In this document: piece after piece, positions 38,240 to 48,574 of the stretch
Layout: each line of letters opens with the position of its first letter
Numbering within the stretch: the first letter of the stretch is position 1
NCBI GenBank assembly: GCA_007674295.1
Contig: CM017458.1
Coordinates: 83,831 to 147,830, forward strand
DNA length: 64,000 nucleotides
Direction of reading: 5' to 3'
DNA from: Antonospora locustae
Lineage: Eukaryota > Microsporidia
Notes under the pieces: generated by a model
Seen by the model: the letters and a program-made list of their open reading frames with translations, nothing else
Told to the model about the DNA's origin: nothing
The model's database searches: none
Program-made: the position numbers and the translations under genes

Positions 38240-38597
38240 AGCCTTAGGCACACACAAATTTGTAAATGTGCTTATAGAGGGCGTTGATGTTGAACACAAT
38301 ACAAATGTTTTGAATGCATTGCTCGCGCATGAAAACCGGGCATAAGCTATAAATAAAGTTGTTGTTTGTTGTATTACAAAAGCAGAGTCATTTATTCGGG
38401 CATTGCATGGGCGCTTCCTTGCACAAGACTTTCTTGCAGTGTCTTCTTTACAATCTGCATGCAGTAGTCGAGTGCGCACACATGCGTTCTGCAGCAACAC
38501 AAGCAGGGTGTCCTCGCACCACTGTGTGTAGATACAAAGCCATAGAGCCTGACTCTAGCTCCTTGATATAGAATTCTAGAAAACAGCGCCCACTCGC

Positions 38598-39603
38598 ATG
38601 CCTTTTCCAGCACAGTTAAGTCATCGCAGAGTTTACAAAACAGATTTTCACCTGGAAACTCATCATGCCTGCGGTATTCTTCTGCATAGGGGTTTTGCTA
38701 GACGTTTTCAAGCTCTGCATTGCATGCTCTACCTTTCTTCGCCGATGTCATCAGTCTGTACATACATGTCAAAGTCCCAGTACCCAAGCGAGCAACTGAA
38801 AGTCTGCAGCAACCACCGGGCATCACCTTGGTCAATACCCTGGCAAACCTGGACCCGTCAACGCGCAGTGTGCGAGATAAAGAATAAAGATGAACTGCAG
38901 CAAGTGTTGGGTCTTACGAGTTGAGTGCGCGGAAGTAGACTAGAGACTATCGCAGGAATCCCAGCCATGTTGTCGTACACACATGTGAACGTGGTGGACA
39001 ACGAAAATCTGGGCCTACACACAATCACAAGAAGCTGCAGAGACAGACTGTGCAATGGATCGAAGGTACCTGAATGCTCAAAGAATACTGCAGGAGAATG
39101 TGGCATAGAGTAGCTGGGCATTTTGCTGATTTCTTTCTGTGCAGCAATGGCACATATGCAGGCTGCACGCACGTCGCAGATATGGTGTTGTCCATGACAC
39201 TTTGAGAAAGCACATGAACTGCGTCGGCTCTGCGAGATAATGGGTACGAAGCCTCACAAGCAGCGCAGAGGCCATGATACAGCCTATGGAAAGGTTCTGG
39301 CTGTGGATGCTACAGGAGTACAGAACATGTTTTTGGGCATGTGCTTGCAGAGCAGCTCACTGGGCTTGGTTAAAGTGGAATGGAATGGTGATGACTTGAC
39401 ATAGAAGTTTCCGTTTATACTTCCTTTCGGCCAGCAGGTACATTGTGGTAAAGGACACAGAGCACCTTCTGCTGCTTTCGAGCACTGGAACATGGCTTGG
39501 CAACGGCTTTTTTGAAAGACCCAAATAATTTGCTTAACAGGGGCAGAGTTGATACACAGCAGAAAAATTACAACATGCAACGGTGTGGCAAAGACTACAT
39601 ATA
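38598..39603 (+). pseudogene. Coding-like frame broken by stops, unknown family
   Basis: One frame stays coding-like across about 335 codons but is interrupted by at least four in-frame stops. Pieces include THVNVVDNENLGLHTITRS (near 38960) and KVLAVDATGVQNMFLGM (near 39290). No frameshift is needed, only stop removal, which suggests a recently or weakly decayed gene. I do not recognise it. It sits at the boundary between the housekeeping arm and the LRR cluster. Confidence 0.35.
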
Positions 39604-39759
39604 TGTACGCAGTCATTCGCTGACGAATAGAAGGTCGTGAGATGACAAACTATGTACCATAACAAGACAGTATAAGATACATGTGAGATGTTTTGTATAA
39701 ATTCTTTAAAAGATGAGTTTTATCAACAAGAATGTTACCTAAAAATCAAGTGACCGCCC

Positions 39760-41511
39760 ATGTATCTGCAGAGAATGGTGTGCCTGGGAATGCATGTGCT
39801 GTGTTGTCTTGGCATACAGGGCAGCAGCACGCCACCAGACGAGAGTGCACTCACTGTGCACCTCTCAAGCGAGTATAAAGTCAAGTTTTTGGATAAGAAG
39901 AAAAATGTGGTTGCGGAAAAAGCATACAGATTCGACACATGTTTTCAGTGGGAAAGAGAGGTATATGGCAGGGCAGTTGAGATGCTTGGAGGACAGCAGA
40001 GCTGTATTGATGCTGAGAAGATGAAGGCGATTCTGAGAGCAATGGCTGATCTGAGCACAGAGACAGAGAGAGCACACGTGCACAGTACAGGTGGTGCAGT
40101 GAAGATTCAGTGGAACAGAGACAAGTTTGCAGGGGCAGTCAAGATGCTTGGAGGACAGCAGAGCAAAGTCGATGCCGAGGAGGTGGAGGAGATTCTGCAT
40201 GCAATGGCATACCAGAGCACAGGCAAGTTCGACGTGCTGCGTGTGTCTAATTACATGAATAACATCGCAAATCGCAATGGGGAGATTTACGAGATCACAT
40301 GGGACACAGTGATCTTTGATAAGACATACAACATAATGGTCGGAAAGGAACAGGTGAAGGTGAAAGGAGAAGACATGGTGGAGATTCTGCATCTGATGGA
40401 TTATCTGTGTGTACGAAAGGAGTGGGAAGGGGCATGCTATGAAAAGCTGGCGAGAAAGACAATGAAAGAATACAAAAAGGCAGCAGCGGGGTACACAAAG
40501 CCGCTTGCGAAAAAAGCAGTTAAGCTATGGAGGTTTTTGTTTTCACATATGCAGAATCTTCAGGGGCTGTATGTGGAAGTAAAGAGAAAGGAAGAGCAGA
40601 AAAAAGCACCTGCAGCATACAACGAGATGTTCGTAAAAAAAGTGGCGAAAGAGGACACAAGGCCACAAAGCTTCTTGCTATACACACAACATCTTCTGAG
40701 ACCGTTTTTAGAGGAGCACGGAATGCGTTTGACAGTGGATGAGAAGAGAAAGACACTCGATCTTCGATGCACTCATAGCAAGAAAGAGCAGAGAGAGAAG
40801 AGGACAGGAGACTGGGTACTGAGAGTGGAAGTGAGCGAAAAGTACAGAAGACAGACAGAAGTGCAGGAAGTAGCGGAGATGTTGGTGGAGGTGATGGACA
40901 TGGTGGAGGTGGATTTAGAGGGGTGGAAGCCAGAAGACAAGGTAATGCTGGAAAGAATCATTTCCAAGGGAAAGAAGACAGATCTGAGAATAAAGTGCGG
41001 GGGAGTAGAGCCAGGAGTGATTTCACAGCACATAGAGATGCTGAAGAACAATGTCGTAGAGTTGGGTGTGTCTTTTAGTAGAAACTTGAGCAACTACGAC
41101 TGGGAGACAGTAGGAAAGATGACAAAGCTTGAGTGGCTGTACATAAGTGATTGTGACATAGAAGCAAGAACAATCGCATGGTACATGCATAATCTGAACC
41201 TTGTAGAGTTGGGTGTCTCGTTCAACACAAACCTAAGCGACGAGGACTGGGATACAATAGGAAGGATGACGAGGCTTAAGAGGCTGGACATAAGTGGTTG
41301 TGACATAGAAGCAGGAGTAATCGAAAAACACATGCAGAGTCTGAATCTCGTAGAGCTGGATGTTTCGCACAACAAAAACCTAAGCGACAAAGACTGGAAG
41401 ACAGTGGGAGAGATGACAAATCTCAAGAAGCTGAACATAAGTGGTTGTGATGTGCAAGAAGAGCAGTTTTCGAGATATCTTGGAGGACTCAGATGTCACA
41501 TAGAAAAATAG
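39760..41511 (+). CDS. Secreted BTB-like/LRR protein, 3-unit form (paralogue 1)
   Basis: The 583-residue protein starts with a short signal peptide, MYLQRMVCLGMHVLCCLG. Three related modules follow, each ending in an 'EMLGGQQS..DAE.m..ILrAMA..ST' helix pair (about 60-105 and 125-165). The third (about 185-235, YNIMVGKEQ ... EILHLMDYLCVRKEWEGACYEKL) has the clear C-terminal half of a BTB/POZ or Skp1 fold. A basic helical linker and a conserved TVDEKRKTLDLR region lead to three double LRR units of about 49 residues, pattern NLVELDVS.N.NLSDEDWKTVGEM T.LERLNISGCDI. It ends LRCHIEK. The layout suggests a secreted adaptor; function unknown. CCC lies directly before the ATG. Confidence 0.82.
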   Translation: MYLQRMVCLGMHVLCCLGIQGSSTPPDESALTVHLSSEYKVKFLDKKKNVVAEKAYRFDTCFQWEREVYGRAVEMLGGQQSCIDAEKMKAILRAMADLSTETERAHVHSTGGAVKIQWNRDKFAGAVKMLGGQQSKVDAEEVEEILHAMAYQSTGKFDVLRVSNYMNNIANRNGEIYEITWDTVIFDKTYNIMVGKEQVKVKGEDMVEILHLMDYLCVRKEWEGACYEKLARKTMKEYKKAAAGYTKPLAKKAVKLWRFLFSHMQNLQGLYVEVKRKEEQKKAPAAYNEMFVKKVAKEDTRPQSFLLYTQHLLRPFLEEHGMRLTVDEKRKTLDLRCTHSKKEQREKRTGDWVLRVEVSEKYRRQTEVQEVAEMLVEVMDMVEVDLEGWKPEDKVMLERIISKGKKTDLRIKCGGVEPGVISQHIEMLKNNVVELGVSFSRNLSNYDWETVGKMTKLEWLYISDCDIEARTIAWYMHNLNLVELGVSFNTNLSDEDWDTIGRMTRLKRLDISGCDIEAGVIEKHMQSLNLVELDVSHNKNLSDKDWKTVGEMTNLKKLNISGCDVQEEQFSRYLGGLRCHIEK

Positions 41512-41700
41512 CATTTCGAAAGAGAAAACCAATACGAGGTGCTAGAACGGCCGACCGAAAAGACACTGTGTTGGCCATGTACAGCCAAGTGTCTCTGCAC
41601 TTTGGTAACAGCCAGCGAGGAGACTGGTGCGTCCAAGATCAAGAAGCACGGATGCGCAGGACCAAATGGCAGCAAGAGCAGCACATCTAAATAAATTTTC
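41512..41700 (+). repeat. 3' flanking module of the BTB-like/LRR family, copy 1
   Basis: Begins with the stop region and a TTTCGAAAGAGAAAACCAA-type sequence, includes an ACGGCC..GAAGACACTGTG segment and ends near AATAAA. Nearly the same block follows paralogues 2 and 4. It is probably the conserved 3' UTR. Confidence 0.75.
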
Positions 41701-41997
41701 ACAACGGGCCACAATCCTTTTCGCGAGGCATTGTCCAGTCAACTGTCAGTGTTCTTCAACTCGTCCGGAGGAAGTCTGGCAAAGATGCGAGGATGGAAGC
41801 CATGTCAGATGACTGATCTGGACAACGAGCAGGTCGCGCGATCCAGCACAAAAGAAGAAAACCTGTTTAGACGTGCACACCAAAGCAGGAGTCACGAGAA
41901 CAGGAGATGACTGGAGAGAGCACAAAAAGAAGGTCGCGCAAACACGACAAGATCGAGAGGTGGACAGAAATGCAATGACATGCATTTATGAGAGTTG

Positions 41998-42822
41998 TCA
42001 AAAAAGGAGCACATAATGCAAGAAAATGAACATATAGCACCAAACAAACAAAGCGCTGCCTAGGATCATTATAGCATAGAGAGGTATGCTTTTGATTCCA
42101 CCTGGAATGATAGCATCCCAGTTCAAGCCGTTGCATGCAAGTGTGTTGCAGCACTCGTCCTTGCACGTAAGCACTCCAACGCAGCATCCACCACGGCAGC
42201 CAAAGAGCTCGGGAACACCACAGCAATTCTTCAACGTACCTCCAGATGGGACAGGTGCAGTTGAGGGGTTTTCTGCATCGGTTTTCTGCAAGTTTTCAAT
42301 GGACACGCCAGAGCTGTCAAGAACCAAGTTGTCCCCATAAAACGTAGCTGTGCAGTGGTCAGGAGCTATGTTGTGTGTGACAGCACCGCCAACATCCTGC
42401 AAGGATGCTTTGCTAGGAAGTCCGCTATCAACAGCCCCACCGCCTTGAATGACAGGCTCACAATCGCCAGTTTGTATATTGCCTGGCACTTCATTGCTAA
42501 GTTCAGAATAGTAGGCCCTGTTTTCATCTGCGCAATTGCTTTCTGGTACCATCAATTGATGTGTGCCATTACTTGCGCCCAAGCCCTTGTTAAGCGCATA
42601 GGATGTTTCTGGATAGTTTGTGCTAAAGCTGTCTTCCGCACATACAACTTGGTAACCAGCAGAATGCGGGTTTCTGTTCATGCCATAGCAATCGCGGCTT
42701 AGGTGCACATGTGGCGAATGAACTTCAGCACTCACAGATTCATGTTTTTCGCTGATGTTACTTAACGAACTTCTGACTGAACTTTCAATACACAGAGCAA
42801 GTAGTAAAGACCATCTATTCAT
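41998..42822 (-). CDS. Cysteine-rich secreted/membrane protein
   Basis: The 274-residue protein has a signal peptide (about 1-19), a long Ser/Asn/Gly-rich middle without obvious fold and a cysteine cluster at about 197-231 (NCCGVPELFGCRGGCC ... CKDECCNTLAC, about ten cysteines in 35 residues). A single C-terminal membrane helix at about 243-268 ends at the last residues. It should be a type I or GPI-like surface protein with a disulfide-rich juxtamembrane knot. No known family. CCCC lies five bases before the ATG. Its place within the LRR cluster suggests a host-interface role. Confidence 0.68.
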   Translation of the reverse strand: MNRWSLLLALCIESSVRSSLSNISEKHESVSAEVHSPHVHLSRDCYGMNRNPHSAGYQVVCAEDSFSTNYPETSYALNKGLGASNGTHQLMVPESNCADENRAYYSELSNEVPGNIQTGDCEPVIQGGGAVDSGLPSKASLQDVGGAVTHNIAPDHCTATFYGDNLVLDSSGVSIENLQKTDAENPSTAPVPSGGTLKNCCGVPELFGCRGGCCVGVLTCKDECCNTLACNGLNWDAIIPGGIKSIPLYAIMILGSALFVWCYMFIFLHYVLLF

Positions 42823-43454
42823 GCGGGGTCTTTCGTTTTTTGTCTTTTTATGTGCGAAAGTGACGTCTTGTCTTTTAAAGTGTTATTTGAATGTGTTGTA
42901 AATGGAGTAGGAGAAGACAGTGACATTGGGCCATGTCCTTGCAGCAGAGTCCACAGAACGAGACAGCTTTCGACACAACCAGATGCAGTGTCTCTGCTGT
43001 GGACACAGACAATTCATCTGGTGCATTTGCATGTAGCATTCGCTGTCTGGGTAGAGATGCGAATCTTCAGAGTTGTTGCGGTTTGGGCACGCCGAGACGG
43101 TGAACAGAGCGTTGCGGAGAGCGAGGTGTAGTAGGCTGGCAAGGTCAAGACATCTGATCTTTGAGGACATACACACGTTGTACACGGTCTAGACTGCAGC
43201 ATATGCAGAGCACACAGTAGAGACACGAGCCGCGACACGTTGCAACAGCACTATAACATTTCCAAACTGGAGAACCATCTCAAGGCATCACAGGGTCACA
43301 GCCCACACTGTGCCATTGCACTAGAGCTCGCGGTGGTTTGTTTTTCGGCACCAGAGGACTTTCTTTTCCTTGACACAAGACAGCGGACCTGTAATCAGAT
43401 GTCAATTCTATACGTTTCTGTCATGACAAGTAATCAAGAGAACGAAGCAGACCC
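42823..43454. other. Intergenic stretch, no supported gene
   Basis: About 630 bp between divergent genes with short overlapping ORFs on both strands and no start signals. No repeats seen. The CCC before the next ATG (43452-43454) is the only clear element. Confidence 0.45.
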
Positions 43455-44663
43455 ATGATCAGAAATGCAGCATATGTTGCACTTGCACTGGTGCAAATGC
43501 TTGTAGTGGCAGGAACGAGGCTTGACTACAGAGGAAAATGTCTTCGAGAGATACCAAGAGAGGTGTTTGTAACCAGGGACTTGAAGATGCTTGATCTCAG
43601 TGGCAACCGGCTGACAGAACTTCCAGAGGCAATAGGACGTTTGGAGAGGCTGCAAGTGCTTGATCTTAGTGGCAACCAGCTGACAGAACTTCCAGAGGCA
43701 ATAGGACGTTTGGAGAGGCTGCAAGTGCTTGATCTTAGTGGCAACCAGCTGGAAGAACTTCTCGAGGAAATAGGACGTCTGTCGATGCTGCAAGTGCTTG
43801 ATCTTAGTTGCAACCAGCTGATAACACTTCCCGAGAGCATAGGAGATCTGTCGATGCTGCAAATGCTTTATCTTACTAGCAACAAGTTATCAGTACTTCC
43901 AGGGGCAATAGGACGTCTGGAGAGGCTGCAGGAGCTTTCTATTGATAACAACCAACTGACAGCACTTCCAGAGAACATAGGAGATCTGTCGATGCTGCAA
44001 ATGCTTTATCTTACTAGCAACAAGTTATCAGTACTTCCAGGGGCAATAGGACGTCTGGAGAGGCTGCAGGAGCTTTCTATTGATAACAACCAACTGACAG
44101 CACTTCCAGAGAACATAGGAGATCTGTCGATGCTGCAAATGCTTTGTCTTAGTCGCAACAAACTGACAGCACTTCCAGAGACAATAGGACGTCTGGAGAG
44201 GCTGCAATTGCTTCATATTATGTGTAATGAGCTAACAGGACTTCCAGAAAGCATAGGTAACCTGTCGATGCTGAAAGACCTTCGCCTTTGCGTCAATGAA
44301 CTGACAGCACTTCCCGAAAGTACAGGTGACCTGTCGATGCTGCAAATGCTTTATCTGAGTGATAACAAGCTAGCAACATTTCCAGAGAGAATATGTGGCC
44401 TGTCACAACTGAAAGAGCTTAGTCTTAGTCATAATGAACTGACAACGCTTTCGATGAGAATAGGCGAACTGTCACAACTGCAGGTTCTTAACCTTAGGTA
44501 TAATCAACTCGCTTCGCTCCCGCATACAATGGCGGGTCTTTCAAGAATCACGATGCTTAATCTCAGAAACAACCCCCTTGTGGAGCGCGGCGAGGGCGAC
44601 ACTCTTGGGTGGATAAATCTCCGTGAGCGGTTCGGAGACAGAGTCATTCTCTCGCAGAGCTAA
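43455..44663 (+). CDS. Secreted SHOC2-type leucine-rich-repeat protein
   Basis: The 402-residue protein has a signal peptide (MIRNAAYVALALVQMLVVAG) and then about 15 LRRs of 23 residues of the pattern LQ.LDLSGNQLTELPEAIGRLER, the class found in SHOC2/Ras-suppressor and bacterial effectors. The array has the usual 'LPE.IG.L' turn in nearly every unit. Two units (46 residues) are repeated almost exactly, from a 138-bp tandem duplication. No other domain is visible. Secreted LRR proteins of this kind have been reported from a locust microsporidian. CCC lies directly before the ATG. A relic of a related gene lies near 60.9-61.1 kb. Confidence 0.88.
   Translation: MIRNAAYVALALVQMLVVAGTRLDYRGKCLREIPREVFVTRDLKMLDLSGNRLTELPEAIGRLERLQVLDLSGNQLTELPEAIGRLERLQVLDLSGNQLEELLEEIGRLSMLQVLDLSCNQLITLPESIGDLSMLQMLYLTSNKLSVLPGAIGRLERLQELSIDNNQLTALPENIGDLSMLQMLYLTSNKLSVLPGAIGRLERLQELSIDNNQLTALPENIGDLSMLQMLCLSRNKLTALPETIGRLERLQLLHIMCNELTGLPESIGNLSMLKDLRLCVNELTALPESTGDLSMLQMLYLSDNKLATFPERICGLSQLKELSLSHNELTTLSMRIGELSQLQVLNLRYNQLASLPHTMAGLSRITMLNLRNNPLVERGEGDTLGWINLRERFGDRVILSQS
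43845..44120 (+). repeat. Exact 138-bp tandem duplication inside the LRR gene
   Basis: Unit 1 (43845-43982) and unit 2 (43983-44120) read alike through the whole 138 bases, each coding for two LRRs. The third unit starts alike at 44121 and then diverges. This shows recent in-frame growth of the repeat array. Confidence 0.9.
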
Positions 44664-45164
44664 CTTGCAGGCCCTGTCGCGGTTATCAACGAGGACTACG
44701 TGTACAGAAGACTCAGAGAGGACACCCTCCACTAGAACATACAGAGACACAGCACATCGTTGTCGACCGCGTCCCACTCCCCATACACAGTGCACACGAT
44801 CTTCTCGCCAGACACACACCGCCTACCAGCGACAGAAGAGATATGGCGAGATACATCAGGACTGTATACGGCATAGACAAAAATGCATTCTGAGAATGAA
44901 GAATGTACACAGGCCCTGCTCGAGACAGTGCTGGTCAGGGGGAGAGACTGTATAGGCGTACGAGCCGAGTTGTGCGAGGTGTCTCGACAGGCAGATGGAG
45001 TGTCTGGCCGTGTGCACCGAGCACAGAGAGAGTGCTGAAGAGCATTGATCTGGACGTTGTTGTGATGCCGGAGCATGACACACAGGGAACATGCACGTGC
45101 TCAACACGTGGGGACACAGACTGCAAGACGGGCTGGGCATACGCACAGAGAACAAGTCGCAAAT
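44664..45164 (+). pseudogene. Decayed coding-like sequence of unknown family
   Basis: After the LRR gene, one frame reads coding-like pieces such as AVINEDYVYRRLREDTLH and TQALLETVLVRGRDCIGVRAEL, broken by TAG and TGA. A neighbouring frame later yields the GSVENV segment shared with the flanks near 55.0 kb. It looks like a dead gene whose 3' part belongs to the repeated 5' flank of the BTB-like/LRR genes. Confidence 0.35.
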
Positions 45165-45701
45165 GGGTACGTTCGATCAGGACATTCACAGAGGCAGTGT
45201 GGAAAACGTGCAGGACGAGTTTTGCAGAAAGCGCACGCTTCGTACATGATGCGGAAACCGGCCTAGGAGGTCAACAAAGACGCGAGAAGGCTGGGCGAGA
45301 GGGGTATGCAGAAGAGAGATACAGTGCACACGAACCCACAGAGAACCTAAGAAAAGCACAGAACAACTAAAAAAGAACGTGAGGTGAGTTATGGAGAAAA
45401 CGGATGATTTGACACAAACGTTACCACAACGGTCAAGGCTGTCATGCAACCTGGCAACATGGACAGCAGAGAAGAAGCACGTTCGAAAAGGCGTGGACAC
45501 AGTGCAACAGCAGTATCAAGCGAATGAACAAATAAAGGATCTTTCTGCATCCGTCACATTCTAGCACGAGTATCCACACGCACTGTCAACCTTAGTTCAA
45601 AGAGAGACAGACTGTTAGGTGCATCATCGAGTCTGTGCAGGTATGTGCACAAACCAAGGGATATTACCTTCACCACATTTACAGACGATAAAAAACAACC
45701 C
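45165..45701 (+). repeat. 5' flanking module of the BTB-like/LRR family, copy A
   Basis: A block of about 535 bp upstream of paralogue 2. It contains the remains of an ORF (MGTFDQDIHRGSVENVQDEF), a purine-rich 'GCTGGGCGAGAG' stretch, AATAAAGGATCTTTCTGCA near 45531, and a ~150-bp AT-richer leader ending in CCC-ATG. Copies B and C share the same order of elements. Confidence 0.8.
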
Positions 45702-48281
45702 ATGTATCTGCAGAGAATGGTGTGCATGGGAATACATGTGCTGTGTTGTCTTGGCACACAGGGCAGAAGCACACCACCAGATGAGAGTGCACTCACTGTG
45801 CACCTCTCCAACGAGTATGAAGTCATGTCTGTGGACGAAATGGAAGACATAGTCGAGGAGAAAACATACAGAGTCGAGGTGTGCTTTCGGTGGGACAGAG
45901 ATGTATTTGACAGGGCAATTGAGATGCTTGGAGGACAACAGGGCCACCTGAGTGCTGGAGAGATGGAGACGATTTTGAGAGCAATGGCTGGTCAGAGCAC
46001 AGACATAGAGAGTGCACACGTGCAGAGTACAGGAAGTACAATGGAGGTTCTGTGGAACAGAGACGCGTTTGGTAGAGCAGTCCGAACGCACGGAGAAAGA
46101 CAGCAGAGCAAGGTCGATGGCGAGGAGGTGGAGGCGATTCTGCATGCAATGGCATACCAGAGCACAGGGAAAGTCGACATGCTGCATGTGTCTGAGAACA
46201 AGAAGAAAATTGCAAATCACGATGGGAAGAGTTACAAGATCAAATGGGATACAGAGATATTTGACAAGACATACAACATACTAGTCGAAAAGAAGCAGGA
46301 CAAGGTAAGCGCAGACGAAATGGTGAAGATTTTGGACCTGATGGATTATATGCTCATACAAGATGATTGGAAATGGGCGTGCTATGACAAGTTGGCAAGA
46401 AAAACAAAGGAAGACTACAAAGAGGCCGCAGTAGAATACACTGAGATGCTCAGAAAAAAAACGGATGCGAAGTGCATAAAGATACAGAACTTCTCGTTGT
46501 ACACGCAGTGTCTTCTGAAGCTGTATGCAGAGGAGCATGGAATGAGATTGACAGTAGACAAGAAGGGAAAGACTCTCGATCTTCGGCACAGTTGTATCAA
46601 GAAAGAGCAGAGAGAGAACAGTACAGAAGACTGGGAGCTGAGAGTGGAGGTGAGCGAGGAGTACAGAGGACAGACACAAGTGCAGCGACTGGCAGAGGAG
46701 CTGATGGAGGTGATGGACATGGCAGTGGAGGTAGATGTAGAGAAGCTGGAGTTAGGAGACATAAGGATGCTGGAGAGGATCGTTTCCAAGGCAAAGAAGA
46801 CAGAGCTGAGAATAAAGTGCGGGAAAGTAGAACCAGAAGCGATCGCACAGCACATGCAGAGTCTGAAGAACAACATAGTAGAGCTGAACCTTTCACAGAA
46901 CTATCTAAACGGCAAAGACTGGGAGACAGTAGGAGAGATGAGAAGGCTTGAGAGGCTGAACATAAGTGGTTGTAACATGCAACCAGGTGTAATCGTACAA
47001 CACATGCAAAAGCTGAATCTTATAGAGCTAGACATTATGAGTAACAGAAAACTAAGCTACGAGGATTGGATAACAGTGGGAGAGATGAAAAAGCTTGAGA
47101 GGCTGAACATAAGGGGTTGTAACATGCAACCAGGTGTAATCGCACAGTGCATGCAGAAGATGAATCTTGTAGAATTGAGTATCTCATGTAACAGAAAACT
47201 AAGCTACGAGGATTGGATAACAGTGGGAGAGATGACAAATCTTGAGAGGCTGAACATATCTGGTTGTAACATACAAGCGGGAACGATCGCACAGCACATG
47301 CAGAAGCTGAATCTTGTAGGACTGTATGTATCATGGAATGGAAAGCTAAACGAAGAAGACTGGAGGACAATAGGGATGATGGCAAGGCTTGAGAGGCTAG
47401 ACATAGTGAATTGTAATGTGCAAGCAGAAACGATCGCACAGCACATGCAGAAGATGAATCTTGTAGAGCTGTATGTTTCAGAAAACATAAACCTATGCGA
47501 CAAAGACTGGAGGACAATAGGGGAGATGGCAAGGCTTAAGAGATTGTGCATGTGGGATTGTAATGTGCAAGCAGAAACGATCGCAAAGCACATGCAGAAT
47601 CAGAATCTCGTAGAGCTGAATCTTTTTTCTAACGAAAACCTAAGCAACGAAGACTGGATGGCAATAGGAAGTATGGCAAGGCTTGAGAAGCTGAACATAG
47701 GATATTGTAACGTACAAGCAGGAAAGATCGCAAAGCACATGCAGAATCTGAATCTTGTGGAGCTGGATGTATCGCGGAACAGAAACCTAAGCAACGAAGA
47801 CTTGATGGCAATAGGAAGTATGGCAAGGCTTGAGAAGCTGAACATAGGATATTGTAACATACAAGCAGGAATGATCGCAAAGCACATGCAGAATCTGAAT
47901 CTTGTGGAGCTGGATGTATCGTGGAACAGAAACCTAAGCAACGAAGACTGGAAAACAGTGGGAGAGATGGCAAATCTCAAGAAGCTGAACATAAGTGGCT
48001 GTGATGTGCAAGAAAGCAGTTTTCGAACATCTTGGAGGACTCAGATGTCGCATAGAAAGATAGCATCTCGAAAGAGAAAACCAACGCATGGTACCAGAAC
48101 GGCCGGCAGAGAAGACGCTGTGCTGGCTGTCTTAGAGTCAATGTGTTCAAGAGCAACAAGCATGAATGCGCTGGACCGAGTGGCAGCAAGAGCAGTGCTC
48201 CTCAATAAAGACAACCAATGTATACTCTTTCACCATCCAGTTCTGCGACGAACAGTGCAACGTGCACAGAGTAGTCTTTGA
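45702..48281 (+). CDS. Secreted BTB-like/LRR protein, 8-unit form, frameshifted end (paralogue 2)
   Basis: About 859 residues. Signal peptide MYLQRMVCMGIHVLCCLG, three BTB-like modules (EMLGGQQGHLSAGEMETILRAMA; a second with GERQQSKVDGEEVEAILHAMA; a third with ILDLMDYMLIQDDWKWACYDKLARK), the linker, and eight double LRR units of 49 residues. In the last unit one base is missing relative to paralogues 1 and 4 (near 48012), so the shared LGGLRCHIEK end is lost. Translation runs on through what is 3' UTR in the sisters, adding about 90 basic residues. A longer frame exists only with a GTG at 45645. CCC directly before ATG 45702 sets the start. Confidence 0.82.
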   Translation: MYLQRMVCMGIHVLCCLGTQGRSTPPDESALTVHLSNEYEVMSVDEMEDIVEEKTYRVEVCFRWDRDVFDRAIEMLGGQQGHLSAGEMETILRAMAGQSTDIESAHVQSTGSTMEVLWNRDAFGRAVRTHGERQQSKVDGEEVEAILHAMAYQSTGKVDMLHVSENKKKIANHDGKSYKIKWDTEIFDKTYNILVEKKQDKVSADEMVKILDLMDYMLIQDDWKWACYDKLARKTKEDYKEAAVEYTEMLRKKTDAKCIKIQNFSLYTQCLLKLYAEEHGMRLTVDKKGKTLDLRHSCIKKEQRENSTEDWELRVEVSEEYRGQTQVQRLAEELMEVMDMAVEVDVEKLELGDIRMLERIVSKAKKTELRIKCGKVEPEAIAQHMQSLKNNIVELNLSQNYLNGKDWETVGEMRRLERLNISGCNMQPGVIVQHMQKLNLIELDIMSNRKLSYEDWITVGEMKKLERLNIRGCNMQPGVIAQCMQKMNLVELSISCNRKLSYEDWITVGEMTNLERLNISGCNIQAGTIAQHMQKLNLVGLYVSWNGKLNEEDWRTIGMMARLERLDIVNCNVQAETIAQHMQKMNLVELYVSENINLCDKDWRTIGEMARLKRLCMWDCNVQAETIAKHMQNQNLVELNLFSNENLSNEDWMAIGSMARLEKLNIGYCNVQAGKIAKHMQNLNLVELDVSRNRNLSNEDLMAIGSMARLEKLNIGYCNIQAGMIAKHMQNLNLVELDVSWNRNLSNEDWKTVGEMANLKKLNISGCDVQESSFRTSWRTQMSHRKIASRKRKPTHGTRTAGREDAVLAVLESMCSRATSMNALDRVAARAVLLNKDNQCILFHHPVLRRTVQRAQSSL
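48060..48215 (+). repeat. 3' flanking module of the BTB-like/LRR family, copy 2
   Basis: Matches the block after paralogues 1 and 4 (TCTCGAAAGAGAAAACCAA through AATAAAGAC). Because of the upstream frameshift, it is translated here as part of paralogue 2. Confidence 0.72.
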
Positions 48282-48574
48282 TATATCTGCGTCTTCGTTC
48301 AAGCACGCAGATAGAAACAGTGCTCGATGTTGGAGTGCGAGAGGTCCAACGTACAGAAAGTGACAAGGCTTCTGTGTGATTTGCAAGTCTTTGGCATTGT
48401 GGCTGATCTTCTTGATGGCAAGACAGCTTCTCAGCACCATGTCAGACAGCAGCGAGCTGATGAGAGAGTACGTGACAAGTGATGTGTTGTCGTGCATGCC
48501 AAGGTGCAAGGACATGTACGAAACGACATCATGACCATCCACAAGCATCAGAGGTAGTATTCAAAATCAGAAAA

